Program-made: the position numbers and the translations under genes
The notes under the pieces: model-generated
What the model was told of the DNA's origin: nothing
What the model saw: only the letters and a program-made list of their open reading frames with translations
The model's database searches: none
Part shown: one piece after another, positions 17,903-26,996 of the stretch
How positions within the stretch are numbered: position 1 is the stretch's first letter
Layout: each line of letters opens with the position of its first letter
Source of the DNA: Mycobacterium sp.
Lineage (GTDB): Bacteria > Actinomycetota > Actinomycetes > Mycobacteriales > Mycobacteriaceae
NCBI GenBank assembly: GCA_025965895.1
Contig: JAOPWC010000135.1
Span: 1-64,000, forward strand
Direction of reading: 5' to 3'
Length of the DNA stretch: 64,000 nucleotides

Positions 17903-19278
17903 GCATCGCCGATCGGCTGGGCGACATTGTCGGTGCCGCGCACGTTGTCACCGACGCCGACGTGCTGGCCGGTCGCAGCGTCGACCTCACCGGACGCTAC
18001 CGGGGACACGCAACTGCGCTCGTGCGACCGGGCACGGCAAAGGAGGTCGCCGCGGCGCTGGTCGCCTGCCGCGACGCGGGGGCGCACGTCACCGTTCAGG
18101 GCGGCCGCACCTCGCTGGTCGCGGGCACGGTGCCCGAGCGCGATGACGTGCTGTTGTCTACCGAGCGACTCACCGGTCTGGGGGAGGTCGACACCGCCGA
18201 GCGGCGCGTGGCCGCAGGCGCCGGGGTGACGCTAAGTGCGTTGCAGCGCGCCGCCGCGACAGCAGGGCTGCTGTTCGGCGTCGACCTGGCCGCCCGCGAC
18301 ACGGCGACCGTCGGTGGCATGGCCTCTACCAACGCCGGCGGGCTGCGCACCGTGTGCTACGGCAACATGGGCGAGCAGGTCCTCGGGCTGGAGGTCGCGC
18401 TGGCGGACGGGTCGCTGGTACGCCGGCACAGCCGTGTGCGCCGCGACAACACCGGCTACGACCTGGCCAAGCTTTTCGTCGGCGCCGAGGGCACGCTCGG
18501 GGTGATCACCGAAGTCGACCTACGGCTACATCCCATGCCGTCGCATCGAATCACCGCGCTGTGCGGTTTCGCCGACCTGCCCGCGCTGGTGGCCGCAGGC
18601 AAGTCGTTTCGCGACCTCGACGGCATCGCGGCGCTGGAGATGATCGATGCACGCAGTGCCGCGATCACCACCGAGCACCTCGGGGTCGCAGCGCCGGTCG
18701 ACGGAAGCTGGCTGCTACTGGTGGAACTGGCCACAGGCGATGTGGGCGCACCTCCCGCTCGGGAAGAAGACCTGACCGAACGGCTCGACGACGCATTGGA
18801 CACCATCGAGCTGTGCGGTGAACCGGCAGTCGGCGTCGACGCCACCGCTCAGCAGCGGCTGTGGCGGCTGCGCGAAGCCATCACTGAGATCCTCGGCGTG
18901 TACGGGCCACCATTGAAGTTCGATGTGTCGCTGCCGCTGCCTGCCATCGACGAGTTCGCCCAACGGTCCGCCGCGCTGGTCGCCGACCGCGCTCCCGACG
19001 CGATCCCGCTGTTGTTCGGTCACATCGGCGAAGGCAACCTACATCTCAACGTGCTGCGGTGCGCGCTCGACGCAGAGCGCGAACACCGGCTGTATGCGGA
19101 GATGATGGACCTGATCGCCGGCCTCGGCGGCAACGTCAGCTCCGAGCATGGCGTCGGCAGCCGCAAGCGTGCCTACATCGGCATGTCTCGCGAACCGGCC
19201 GACATCGCGGCGATGCGTGTAATCAAGGCCGCGTTCGACCCGACCGGCTACCTCAACGCCGCCGTGATGTTCGATTAG
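17899..19278 (+). CDS. FAD-linked oxidase, GlcD type (second copy)
   Basis: 459 residues with the same layout as the protein at 7617-8984. The FAD/PCMH domain has TVQGGRTSLVAGTVPERDDV and GGMASTNAGGLRTVCYGNMG. The C-terminal cap has FGHIGEGNLHLNVLRC and GGNVSSEHGVGSRKR, both with the conserved catalytic histidines. It should oxidise a D-2-hydroxyacid. ATG overlaps the helicase stop (ATGA), so it is co-expressed with the nuclease-helicase, an odd functional pairing. The 3' end overlaps the stop of the opposing MFS gene by 4 nt. Confidence 0.85.
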   Translation: MSIADRLGDIVGAAHVVTDADVLAGRSVDLTGRYRGHATALVRPGTAKEVAAALVACRDAGAHVTVQGGRTSLVAGTVPERDDVLLSTERLTGLGEVDTAERRVAAGAGVTLSALQRAAATAGLLFGVDLAARDTATVGGMASTNAGGLRTVCYGNMGEQVLGLEVALADGSLVRRHSRVRRDNTGYDLAKLFVGAEGTLGVITEVDLRLHPMPSHRITALCGFADLPALVAAGKSFRDLDGIAALEMIDARSAAITTEHLGVAAPVDGSWLLLVELATGDVGAPPAREEDLTERLDDALDTIELCGEPAVGVDATAQQRLWRLREAITEILGVYGPPLKFDVSLPLPAIDEFAQRSAALVADRAPDAIPLLFGHIGEGNLHLNVLRCALDAEREHRLYAEMMDLIAGLGGNVSSEHGVGSRKRAYIGMSREPADIAAMRVIKAAFDPTGYLNAAVMFD

Positions 19279-21329
19279 TCGCGTGACGGCATCGCGTGCC
19301 GCCCGTACGTTTCCGGATCGGAGTCGGACCGACGGTCGTCGGGCTCTCGCCGGTGACGGGCGCCGCCAGACTTCGGCTCGACCTCACCCGAGCGGACCCG
19401 CTCGTAGATGTCCTGGAAGCGGTTCTTGTGGTCCACGTGGAAACCGTTGTGCACGTAGCCAATTAGCTCAGGTGCCGGTCGATGCCAGCTCTCCAGCGGG
19501 TCGCGGTGCAGGGTTTCGACGCGCTGCCGGGGCCACAGGTCCACCGGTTCACCGCGCGTGGGGTTCGCGGCGGTGGCCATCGGCTCGGTGTCACCGTCGT
19601 CGGCGACAGCTCCCAGCGGCTCAGATTCGGGCCTCGAGATCATGAACTCCGCGTAGTCGTCGTCGTCCTCCAAGTACTCGCCGTAGTCGCCGTCGAAATC
19701 CATGTCTATCGCGGGGATCACGTCGGTGCGCTCAGGATCTTCCCCCTGCAGGTCGTCGGCCGCGACAGCCCCACCCCCTTCCGCGGCGCGCGAACGGCCG
19801 CCCACCAAAAAGAGCGCGGCGACAACCCCGAACAGCGACACGAACGCCGGCAGCAGTATCGACTGCGACATCGCGGCGGCGAACGGTTCGTGCAGGAACC
19901 CCGGCAGCTGCGTCACCGCGCTTTCCCCGGACGGCGCACCGGCTGACATCGCCGGGATTCCGGCGCTGATCCGGGCCGTCATGAACGCGGCCATGCTGGC
20001 GCTGCCCAGTACTGAGCCGACCTGGCGGATCGCGTTGTACACACCCGAACCCGCACCGGCCAGTTCGGGCGGCAGATCGCGGGTTGCGGTGGCAGCCAAT
20101 GGCGACCAGATGAACGCCATCCCCACGCCCATCGCCGCCATCGGTAGGACCAACCGCCAGATCGGTGTGGTGGGCGTCATCTCGATCGACAGCCAGGTCA
20201 ACGCGATCGACAAAGCCGCGAATCCGAACCCGACGATGGGCATCGGATGGGACCGGTCGACAATCTTGCCGACGACCGGGGCCAGCATGCCCGTCGCGAC
20301 CGCCATCGGTGCAGTGATCAAGGCCGACCGGGTCGGCGACAAACCGCATACGGCCTGCAGATAGAACATCAGCGGCAGCACCATTCCGACTGCTACGAAG
20401 CCCATCACCGAGATTCCGAAATTCGACAGGCTGAAGTCGCGGTCGCGGAAGATCTGCAGCGGGATCAACGGTTCGTGCCTGTTGACCAGCTGCCAGTAGA
20501 GGAAGACCGACATGAATCCGACGCCGCCGAGGATCGTCGCCCATATCCACGGCGCCCAGTCGTGCGACTGACCCTCCTGCACGCCGAACACGATCAGGAA
20601 CATGCCGAGACCAGACAGCAGCATGCCCAGCACGTCGAAGCGGTGCCGTTGGGTGGGCAGCGCGGGGACCAGCCATCCTGCCAGCGCCAAACCAAGGACA
20701 CCGACCGGCACGTTCACGAAAAAGATCCACTGCCAGCCCAGCCGGTCGACCAGGACACCACCGGCCACCGGACCGACCAGCGTCGCGACCCCGGCGGTGG
20801 CGCCCCAGACACTCATCGCCACTCCACGCCGCTCGGGCGGGAAGATGCGGGTGATCGTGGACAGCGTCTGCGGGGTGAGCAGCCCGGCGCCCAGACCCTG
20901 AACAACCCGCGCGGCGATCAGCATGTCGATTGAGCCGGCCAAACCGCACCACAGCGACGACCCGGTGAAGATCGCCAGGCCCAGCAGGTAGAGGTTCTTC
21001 GGGCCGAACCGGTCGCCAAGGCGCCCCGCGAGCAGCAGCGGCACCGCATAGGCCAGCAGATAGGAGCTGGTCACCCAGATCACCGCGTTGTAGTCGGTAT
21101 TGAGCTTCTCCATGATCCGCGGGTTGGCCACCGCGACGATCGTCGAGTCGACGAGGATCATGAAAAAGCCGACCATCATCGCCCACAGCGCCGACCACTG
21201 CTTAATGTCGCGCTCAACGCGCTCCGGAGGCTTAATGTCGCGCTCAACGCGCTCCGCAGGCTTAATGCCGCGCGGCTTTTCCTCCCGAGTCGTCCGACCG
21301 TGTCGAGACGGCGTGGTAGCCGGGCTCAC
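19275..21329 (-). CDS. DHA2-family MFS drug exporter with long C-terminal tail (Rv1250-like)
   Basis: A 684-residue 14-helix transporter of the EmrB/QacA (DHA2) family. Signature pieces are ALWAMMVGFFMILVDSTIVAVA in helix 1 (aspartate in the membrane), RLGDRFGPKNLYLLG, ARVVQGLGAGLLTPQT and the motif C region GPVAGGVLVDRLGWQWIFFV. Predicted function is proton-coupled drug efflux. Residues after about 530 form a cytoplasmic tail rich in Asp/Glu (YGEYLEDDDDYAEF) and then basic residues, longer than in most relatives. The N-terminus carries a duplicated decapeptide (see repeat at 21201). It is translated from the padR transcript with a 4-nt overlap. Confidence 0.87.
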   Translation of the reverse strand: MSPATTPSRHGRTTREEKPRGIKPAERVERDIKPPERVERDIKQWSALWAMMVGFFMILVDSTIVAVANPRIMEKLNTDYNAVIWVTSSYLLAYAVPLLLAGRLGDRFGPKNLYLLGLAIFTGSSLWCGLAGSIDMLIAARVVQGLGAGLLTPQTLSTITRIFPPERRGVAMSVWGATAGVATLVGPVAGGVLVDRLGWQWIFFVNVPVGVLGLALAGWLVPALPTQRHRFDVLGMLLSGLGMFLIVFGVQEGQSHDWAPWIWATILGGVGFMSVFLYWQLVNRHEPLIPLQIFRDRDFSLSNFGISVMGFVAVGMVLPLMFYLQAVCGLSPTRSALITAPMAVATGMLAPVVGKIVDRSHPMPIVGFGFAALSIALTWLSIEMTPTTPIWRLVLPMAAMGVGMAFIWSPLAATATRDLPPELAGAGSGVYNAIRQVGSVLGSASMAAFMTARISAGIPAMSAGAPSGESAVTQLPGFLHEPFAAAMSQSILLPAFVSLFGVVAALFLVGGRSRAAEGGGAVAADDLQGEDPERTDVIPAIDMDFDGDYGEYLEDDDDYAEFMISRPESEPLGAVADDGDTEPMATAANPTRGEPVDLWPRQRVETLHRDPLESWHRPAPELIGYVHNGFHVDHKNRFQDIYERVRSGEVEPKSGGARHRREPDDRRSDSDPETYGRHAMPSRD
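21201..21270 (-). repeat. 30-bp in-frame tandem repeat at the start of the DHA2 pump
   Basis: Units 21201-21230 and 21231-21260 differ at one base. A partial third unit (about 10 bp) follows at 21261. In the protein they read PAERVERDIK and PPERVERDIK directly before the first membrane helix. The frame is kept, so the protein simply gains a charged decapeptide. Confidence 0.85.
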
Positions 21330-21889
21330 GTCCCCGCCTCATCTGGACCCGATTGGGCGCGGCCCAGCGTCTCGACGAATAGACGTAACCAGTCGATCTG
21401 GGCGGTGGTGGTTGCGAGCAGGTAATCCAGCGCGACCAAATGCATCGGCTGGCCGGTGCCGACCGCGCCCAATGCCCTCATCTCGTCGGCACTGGTTTCC
21501 AGCAGCGAGATCCGGCGCCGCAACGCGTGCAATGCTGTTGTCGCGTCGAGCTGATGGATCTCTGCAAGCGCGACGACGAACTTGTCGAACTCGTTGACCG
21601 GGTTGGCCACCAGTTCGCCGACCCGTTCGGTCAGCACGTCCACGCCGGCGTCGGTCAGTTCATAGGTGGTGCGCTCGGGCCGGTTGCCGCTGCGGCCGGT
21701 GCCGGTCTGACGGATCAGTTTCTCGTCGGCGAGCCGGTACATCACGTGATAAAGCGAACCGGGCCGCACCTTCAGGATCCGGCCGCCGTGCCGGGCGGCC
21801 AGCCTCTGGAACATCTCGTAGCCGTGCATCGGACGCTCACGCAGTAAAGCCAGCACGGAGATGCCGAGCGACGTCACCTGGTAGGCCAT
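21326..21889 (-). CDS. PadR-family transcriptional regulator
   Basis: 187 residues. The winged helix-turn-helix spans about 5-85: ISVLALLRERPMHGYEMFQR, the recognition segment KVRPGSLYHVMYRLADEKLI and the wing ERTTYELTDAGVDVL. The helical C-terminal dimerisation region follows (about 90-187). It precedes and overlaps the DHA2 exporter gene, the usual arrangement for PadR repressors that sense an exported compound. A perfect inverted repeat lies just upstream of its start (21921-21936) and is the likely operator. The inducer is unknown. Confidence 0.88.
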   Translation of the reverse strand: MAYQVTSLGISVLALLRERPMHGYEMFQRLAARHGGRILKVRPGSLYHVMYRLADEKLIRQTGTGRSGNRPERTTYELTDAGVDVLTERVGELVANPVNEFDKFVVALAEIHQLDATTALHALRRRISLLETSADEMRALGAVGTGQPMHLVALDYLLATTTAQIDWLRLFVETLGRAQSGPDEAGT

Positions 21890-21920
21890 CCAGCGAACCG
21901 TTCCGTATTCTGGCGTCGAC

Positions 21921-21936
21921 TACTCCGGGCGGAGTA
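21921..21936. promoter_or_regulatory. Inverted repeat, probable PadR operator
   Basis: TACTCC-GGGC-GGAGTA is a perfect 6-bp dyad with a 4-bp centre, 32 bp upstream of the padR start. It lies in the region shared with the divergent gene at 22067. Its position suggests autoregulation of padR and its exporter, possibly also control of the divergent gene. Binding is inferred. Confidence 0.5.
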
Positions 21937-22066
21937 ATTGGATGCGACGCTACAAACTGGCGCCGCGCGGGACAACTCGAAGTGTTGCTCAGCCCACTTT
22001 CGGCGTCGGTCCTTCGTCAAGATCGGGTTAGCCTTGAGGACACGCTCGTTGGCAGGAAGGTGCACC

Positions 22067-22822
22067 ATGAACGCTGCACGCCGGGGCTCCAGCCCACCGC
22101 CACTGGAGGCCGGGGTCGAGGACCATCCCGGCCCGGCGGCCCGGACGTTGTCGCAGATCATCGAACGCGGCGCCCGGGTGCAGGCCCCCGCGGTCGAGGC
22201 ATACGTGCAACGCCTCCGGCGCGCCCATCCCGACGCATCGCCGGCCGAGATCGTCACCAAGCTCGAGAAGCACTACCTGGCTGCGGTGATGGCCAGCGGA
22301 GCCGCGGTCGGCTCGGCGGCGGCATTTCCCGGTATCGGGACGCTCGCAGCATTGTCCGCGGTCGCCGGTGAAACCGTCGTCTTCCTGGAAGCCACCGCGG
22401 TGTTCGTTCTCGCTGTCGCCGAGGTGTACGGCATTCCCGCGGAACATCGCGAACAGCGCCGGGCGCTGGTGCTCGCCGTGCTGGTCGGCGACGACAGCAA
22501 GCGCGCGATCGCCGACTTGGTCGGGCCGGGCCGTACGCGCGGCGCCTGGCTGAGCGAATCCGCGGTCTCGCTTCCGCTGCCCGCGGTGTCACAACTGAAC
22601 AACAGGCTCCTGAAGTACTTCGTCAGGCGGTACGCCTTGCGGCGCGGGACCCTCGCGCTGGGAAAGATGCTGCCCATGGGCATCGGCGCGCTGATCGGCG
22701 GCGGCGGTAACCGGGTGATGGGTAAGAGGATCATCGCCAATGCGCGCAAAGCCTTCGGCCCGCCGCCAACCCGGTGGCCGGTGTCTCTGCACGTGCTGCC
22801 GCCAGCGCGTTCGGTGGATTAA
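22067..22822 (+). CDS. Conserved mycobacterial membrane protein (Rv1249c-like)
   Basis: 251 residues from the ATG at 22067, which has AGGAAGG just upstream. The first ~75 residues are soluble and charged. A long apolar stretch at about 80-125 (AVMASGAAVGSAAAFPGIGT then AALSAVAGETVVFLEATAVF and VLAVAEVYGI) probably forms two membrane segments. Near the C-terminus LPMGIGALIGGGGNRVMGKR resembles a glycine-rich membrane hairpin. The family has no assigned function. It lies immediately before kgd, as in M. tuberculosis. Confidence 0.75.
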   Translation: MNAARRGSSPPPLEAGVEDHPGPAARTLSQIIERGARVQAPAVEAYVQRLRRAHPDASPAEIVTKLEKHYLAAVMASGAAVGSAAAFPGIGTLAALSAVAGETVVFLEATAVFVLAVAEVYGIPAEHREQRRALVLAVLVGDDSKRAIADLVGPGRTRGAWLSESAVSLPLPAVSQLNNRLLKYFVRRYALRRGTLALGKMLPMGIGALIGGGGNRVMGKRIIANARKAFGPPPTRWPVSLHVLPPARSVD

Positions 22823-22837
22823 ACGCACCGCCTGGCA

Positions 22838-22866
22838 CGTTAACATAACGGACGTACTGTTAGAAA
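22838..22866 (+). promoter_or_regulatory. Candidate kgd promoter with CGTTA-ACA-TAACG dyad
   Basis: A perfect inverted repeat CGTTA/TAACG with a 3-bp centre (22838-22850) covers TTAACA (22840-22845), a plausible -35. TAGAAA at 22861-22866 could be the -10, with 15-bp spacing. Transcription would leave a leader of roughly 150 nt before the kgd start. The dyad could be a repressor or activator site. All of this is inference from sequence. Confidence 0.35.
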
Positions 22867-23025
22867 TACCGGGGTCGGGAAACCCTGCAGGCATGGTCGC
22901 TGGACTGACCGACGCGTTAGCCTTTATGCGGCGGAAACAGCAAGGACCGTCCCCATGCGATCGACAAGGTTGGCGAGCGTCGCGACGACGCTTGCTGGAC
23001 AGATGAATCGAGGCGAGCGACTGCT

Positions 23026-26000
23026 GTGAGCAGTTCACCTTCACCATTCGGTCAGAACGAGTGGCTGGTCGAGGAGATGTACCGGAAGTTCCGTGATGAT
23101 CCCTCGTCGGTCGATCCGAGCTGGCATGAGTTTCTCGTTGACTACTCGCCCGAACCGGCGGGCAACGGGCAGCCGAGCGCACCTCCGGCGGCCGAAAAGA
23201 GTGCGGACCGGCCGGCTGAGGCGGCCCCATCGCCGTCAGGTGACGACGCGAGCAAGACCGCGGAGAAGCCGAAGACAGACGACAGGGAACCGGCGAAGGC
23301 TCCTGCCGACGCGCCTTCTCCGGCCGCTAAGCCCCCAACATCGGGCGCCGTTGCGACGCAACCCGACGACCAACTGCAGGTGCTGCGCGGCGCCGCAGCG
23401 GCCGTCGTAAAGAACATGTCGGCGTCGCTGGAGGTGCCCACCGCAACGAGCGTGCGCGCGATCCCCGCGAAGTTGATGATCGACAACCGCATCGTCATCA
23501 ACAACCACCTCAAGCGCACCCGCGGCGGGAAGATCTCGTTCACTCACGTACTCGGGTACGCGATCGTGCAAGCGGTTGAGAAGTTCCCACACATGAACCG
23601 GCACTACGCCGATGTGGACGGCAAGCCCAACGTCATCACGCCCGCCCATACCAACCTGGGACTGGCGATCGACCTGCAGGGCAAGGACGGCAATCGCCAA
23701 TTGGTCGTCGCCGCCATCAGGAACGCCGAGACAATGCGGTTCGGCCAGTTCATCGCCGCCTACGAGGACATCGTGCGGCGGGCCCGCGACGGAAAACTGA
23801 CCGCCCAGGACTTCTCCGGTGTGAGCATCTCGCTGACCAATCCCGGCACGATCGGCACCGTTCACTCGGTGCCCCGGCTGATGCGCGGACAGGGTGCGAT
23901 CATCGGCGTCGGCGCGATGGAATACCCTGCCGAGTTCCAGGGCGCGAGCGAACAACGGATCGCCGAGCTGGGTGTCGGCAAGCTGGTCACGCTGACCTCG
24001 ACGTACGACCACCGCATCATCCAGGGGGCGGAGTCGGGCGACTTCCTGCGCACCGTGCACGGGTTGCTGCTCTCCGACGACTTCTGGGACGACATCTTCC
24101 ACGAGCTCGGTATCCCCTACGAGCCGGTCCGCTGGCGCACCGACAACCCCGACCCGATCTCGGACAAGAACGCTCGCGTCGTCGAGCTGATCGCGGCCTA
24201 CCGCAACCGCGGCCACCTGATGGCCGACATCGACCCGCTGCGGCTGGACAAGACCCGATTCCGCAGCCACCCAGACCTCGACGTGCTGACCCACGGGCTC
24301 ACGCTGTGGGACCTGGACCGCGTGTTCAAGGTCGACGGCTTCGCTGGCGCTGAGTACAAGAAGCTGCGCGACGTGCTGGGCATGCTCCGCGACGCGTACT
24401 GCCGTCACATCGGTGTGGAATACACTCACATCCTCGAACCGGAGCAGCAGAAGTGGTTGCAGGACCGCATCGAGGTCAAGCATGACAAGCCGACGGTGGC
24501 GCAGCAGAAGTACATTCTGAGCAAGCTCAATGCGGCCGAAGCTTTCGAAACCTTCCTCCAAACCAAATATGTTGGGCAGAAGCGCTTTTCACTGGAAGGC
24601 GCCGAGACCGTGATTCCGATGATGGACGCGGTGATCGACCAGGGTGCGGAGCACAACCTCGACGAAGTCGTCATCGGCATGCCGCACCGCGGTCGGCTAA
24701 ATGTGTTGGCCAACATCGTCGGCAAGCCGTACTCGCAGATCTTCAGTGAGTTCGAGGGCAACCTGAACCCGTCGCAGGCGCACGGCTCCGGTGACGTGAA
24801 GTATCACCTGGGTGCCACCGGCGACTACATCCAGATGTTCGGAGACAACGACATTCAGGTTTCGCTGACGGCCAACCCGTCGCACCTGGAGGCTGTCGAT
24901 CCGGTACTGGAAGGACTGGTGCGCGCCAAGCAGGACATCCTGGACAAGGGCGACAGCGACGACGGTTTCACCGTGATGCCGCTGATGCTGCACGGTGATG
25001 CCTCGTTCGCCGGACAGGGCGTGGTGGCCGAGACGCTGAATCTGGCGCTGCTGCGCGGCTACCGCACCGGCGGCACCATCCACATCATCGTCAACAACCA
25101 GATCGGATTCACGACGTCGCCGGGAGACGCGAAGTCGTCGGAGTACTGTACCGACGTCGCGAAGATGATCGGTGCGCCGATCTTCCATGTCAACGGCGAC
25201 GACCCGGAAGCCGCGGTGTGGGTGTCTCGGCTGGCGGTCGACTTCCGCCAGAAGTTCAAGAAGGACGTCGTCATCGACATGCTGTGCTACCGCCGTCGCG
25301 GTCACAACGAAGGCGACGACCCGTCGATGACCCAGCCCGCGATGTACGACGTCATCGACACCAAACGCGGGGTCCGCAAGACCTACACCGAGGCGCTGAT
25401 CGGTCGCGGCGACATCTCGATCAAAGAGGCCGAGGACGCGCTGCGCGACTACCAGGGCCAGCTCGAACAGGTGTTCAACGAGGTCCGAGAGCTCGAGAAA
25501 CACGAGGTCGAGCCGAGCGAGTCGGTCGAGGCCGACCAGATGATCCCGGCTCGGCTCTCGACGGCGGTCGAGAAAGCGATGCTGACCCGCATCGGCGATG
25601 CGTTCGTCGATCTGCCTGAAGGCTTCAACGTGCATCCGCGCGTAAAGCCGGTGCTGGAGAAACGCCGCGAGATGGCCTACCACGGCAAGGTCGACTGGGC
25701 GTTCGCCGAATTGCTGGCGCTCGGATCGCTTGTCGCAGACGGCAAGACCGTGCGGCTCTCCGGCCAGGACACTCGCCGCGGCACCTTCAGCCAGCGGCAC
25801 TCGGTGGTCATCGACCGCAAGACGGGTGCGGAGTTCACGCCGCTGGAGCGGTTGACCATCAGCGAGGACGGTACGCCGACCGGGGGCAAGTTCATGGTCT
25901 ACGACTCCCCGCTGTCGGAATTCGCGGCGGTCGGGTTCGAATACGGCTACTCCGTCGGTAACCCGGATGCGATCGTGTTGTGGGAAGCCCAGTTCGGCGA

Positions 26001-26748
26001 CTTCATCGGCGGCGCCCAGTCGATCGTCGACGAGTTCATCTCCTCGGGCGAGGCGAAGTGGGGCCAGTTGTCCGACGTGGTGCTGCTGCTGCCGCACGGC
26101 CACGAGGGCCAGGGGCCCGACCACACTTCCGCCCGCATCGAGCGGTTCCTGCAGGTATGGGCGGAAGGGTCGATGACGATCGCGATGCCGTCGACCCCCG
26201 GCAACTATTTCCACCTGCTGCGCCGGCACGGCCTCGACGGCATCGCTCGGCCGCTGATCGTGTTCACACCGAAGTCGATGCTGCGCAACAAGGCCGCGGT
26301 GAGCGACATCGCCGATTTCACCGAGCGCAAGTTCCGTTCGGTGCTCGAGGAACCCACCTACGAAGACGGTGACGGCGACCGCAGCAAGGCCAGACGCATG
26401 TTGCTGACCAGCGGCAAGCTGTACTACGAGCTGGCCGCGCGCAAGGCCAAGGATAACCGGGAGGACGTCGCGATCGTACGGATGGAGCAGTTGGCCCCGC
26501 TGCCGAAGCGACGCTTGAAGGAAACGCTGGATCGTTACCCGAATCTCGAGGAGTACTTCTGGGTGCAGGAAGAGCCGGCGAACCAGGGAGCGTGGCCGTC
26601 GTTCGGCCTGGTCCTGCCCGAGGTGCTTCCGGATCCGCTGCGGAACATCAAGCGGATCTCGCGGCGGGCCATGTCCGCGCCGTCCTCGGGTTCGTCGAAG
26701 GTGCACGCCGTAGAGCAGCAGGAGATCCTCGACGAGGCGTTCGCCTGA
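23026..26748 (+). CDS. kgd: Multifunctional 2-oxoglutarate metabolism enzyme (alpha-ketoglutarate decarboxylase / SucA)
   Basis: A 1240-residue fusion peculiar to actinobacteria. Residues ~1-40 are the E1o N-terminal helix (WLVEEMYRKFRDDPSSVDPS). About 41-120 is a Pro/Ala/Lys-rich linker. About 120-370 is an E2-type succinyltransferase domain lacking a lipoyl part, with catalytic H329 in TYDHRIIQG. The rest is the thiamine-diphosphate E1 domain with HGDASFAGQG (656-665). It decarboxylates 2-oxoglutarate, acts as the E1-E2 part of the 2-oxoglutarate dehydrogenase complex, and can make 2-hydroxy-3-oxoadipate. GarA binding to the E1 part is known in mycobacteria. The start is GTG 23026. The stop region is duplicated downstream (see 26734). 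Confidence 0.95.
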   Translation: MSSSPSPFGQNEWLVEEMYRKFRDDPSSVDPSWHEFLVDYSPEPAGNGQPSAPPAAEKSADRPAEAAPSPSGDDASKTAEKPKTDDREPAKAPADAPSPAAKPPTSGAVATQPDDQLQVLRGAAAAVVKNMSASLEVPTATSVRAIPAKLMIDNRIVINNHLKRTRGGKISFTHVLGYAIVQAVEKFPHMNRHYADVDGKPNVITPAHTNLGLAIDLQGKDGNRQLVVAAIRNAETMRFGQFIAAYEDIVRRARDGKLTAQDFSGVSISLTNPGTIGTVHSVPRLMRGQGAIIGVGAMEYPAEFQGASEQRIAELGVGKLVTLTSTYDHRIIQGAESGDFLRTVHGLLLSDDFWDDIFHELGIPYEPVRWRTDNPDPISDKNARVVELIAAYRNRGHLMADIDPLRLDKTRFRSHPDLDVLTHGLTLWDLDRVFKVDGFAGAEYKKLRDVLGMLRDAYCRHIGVEYTHILEPEQQKWLQDRIEVKHDKPTVAQQKYILSKLNAAEAFETFLQTKYVGQKRFSLEGAETVIPMMDAVIDQGAEHNLDEVVIGMPHRGRLNVLANIVGKPYSQIFSEFEGNLNPSQAHGSGDVKYHLGATGDYIQMFGDNDIQVSLTANPSHLEAVDPVLEGLVRAKQDILDKGDSDDGFTVMPLMLHGDASFAGQGVVAETLNLALLRGYRTGGTIHIIVNNQIGFTTSPGDAKSSEYCTDVAKMIGAPIFHVNGDDPEAAVWVSRLAVDFRQKFKKDVVIDMLCYRRRGHNEGDDPSMTQPAMYDVIDTKRGVRKTYTEALIGRGDISIKEAEDALRDYQGQLEQVFNEVRELEKHEVEPSESVEADQMIPARLSTAVEKAMLTRIGDAFVDLPEGFNVHPRVKPVLEKRREMAYHGKVDWAFAELLALGSLVADGKTVRLSGQDTRRGTFSQRHSVVIDRKTGAEFTPLERLTISEDGTPTGGKFMVYDSPLSEFAAVGFEYGYSVGNPDAIVLWEAQFGDFIGGAQSIVDEFISSGEAKWGQLSDVVLLLPHGHEGQGPDHTSARIERFLQVWAEGSMTIAMPSTPGNYFHLLRRHGLDGIARPLIVFTPKSMLRNKAAVSDIADFTERKFRSVLEEPTYEDGDGDRSKARRMLLTSGKLYYELAARKAKDNREDVAIVRMEQLAPLPKRRLKETLDRYPNLEEYFWVQEEPANQGAWPSFGLVLPEVLPDPLRNIKRISRRAMSAPSSGSSKVHAVEQQEILDEAFA

Positions 26749-26837
26749 GCGAAGCGAAGGCAACGCCGAGGAGAATCCGGCCAGCACCGAGGCGTTCGCC
26801 TGAGCGAAGCGAAGGCAACGCCAACGAGAATCCGGCC
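26734..26837 (+). repeat. Tandem duplication of the kgd stop region, each copy a hairpin
   Basis: A 49-bp unit at 26734-26782 recurs at 26789-26837 with two mismatches (55-bp period). The first unit holds the last kgd codons and stop. Each unit can fold into a long stem: GGCGTT and GCCT pair with AGGC and AACGCC around an 11-nt loop (26736-26767 and 26791-26822, one bulged C). No T-run follows. It may act as a transcript 3'-end stabiliser or intrinsic terminator before the SDR gene. The rest of the gap to 26996 holds only a ribosome binding site (GAGGAGGG) before 26997. Confidence 0.7.
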
Positions 26838-26996
26838 GCGCGAGCCTTCCCGTCGAACCTTTGCCGACGCGAACCTCTGCCTGATCGAAAGAGCCCCAGC
26901 GAACGAGCCTGATGGATGGCGGTATGCGCTGCGGGCCTGTACCGGCGATACCGGTAGCCTGGGGACGCTCGACATCGGGGTACGCGAGGAGGGTTC

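Noticed and set aside
24697..26787. A 696-codon open frame antisense to kgd
   Set aside because: It is a high-GC shadow of the kgd codon pattern; the translation is Arg/Val/His/Asp-rich with no recognisable domain, while kgd is certain.
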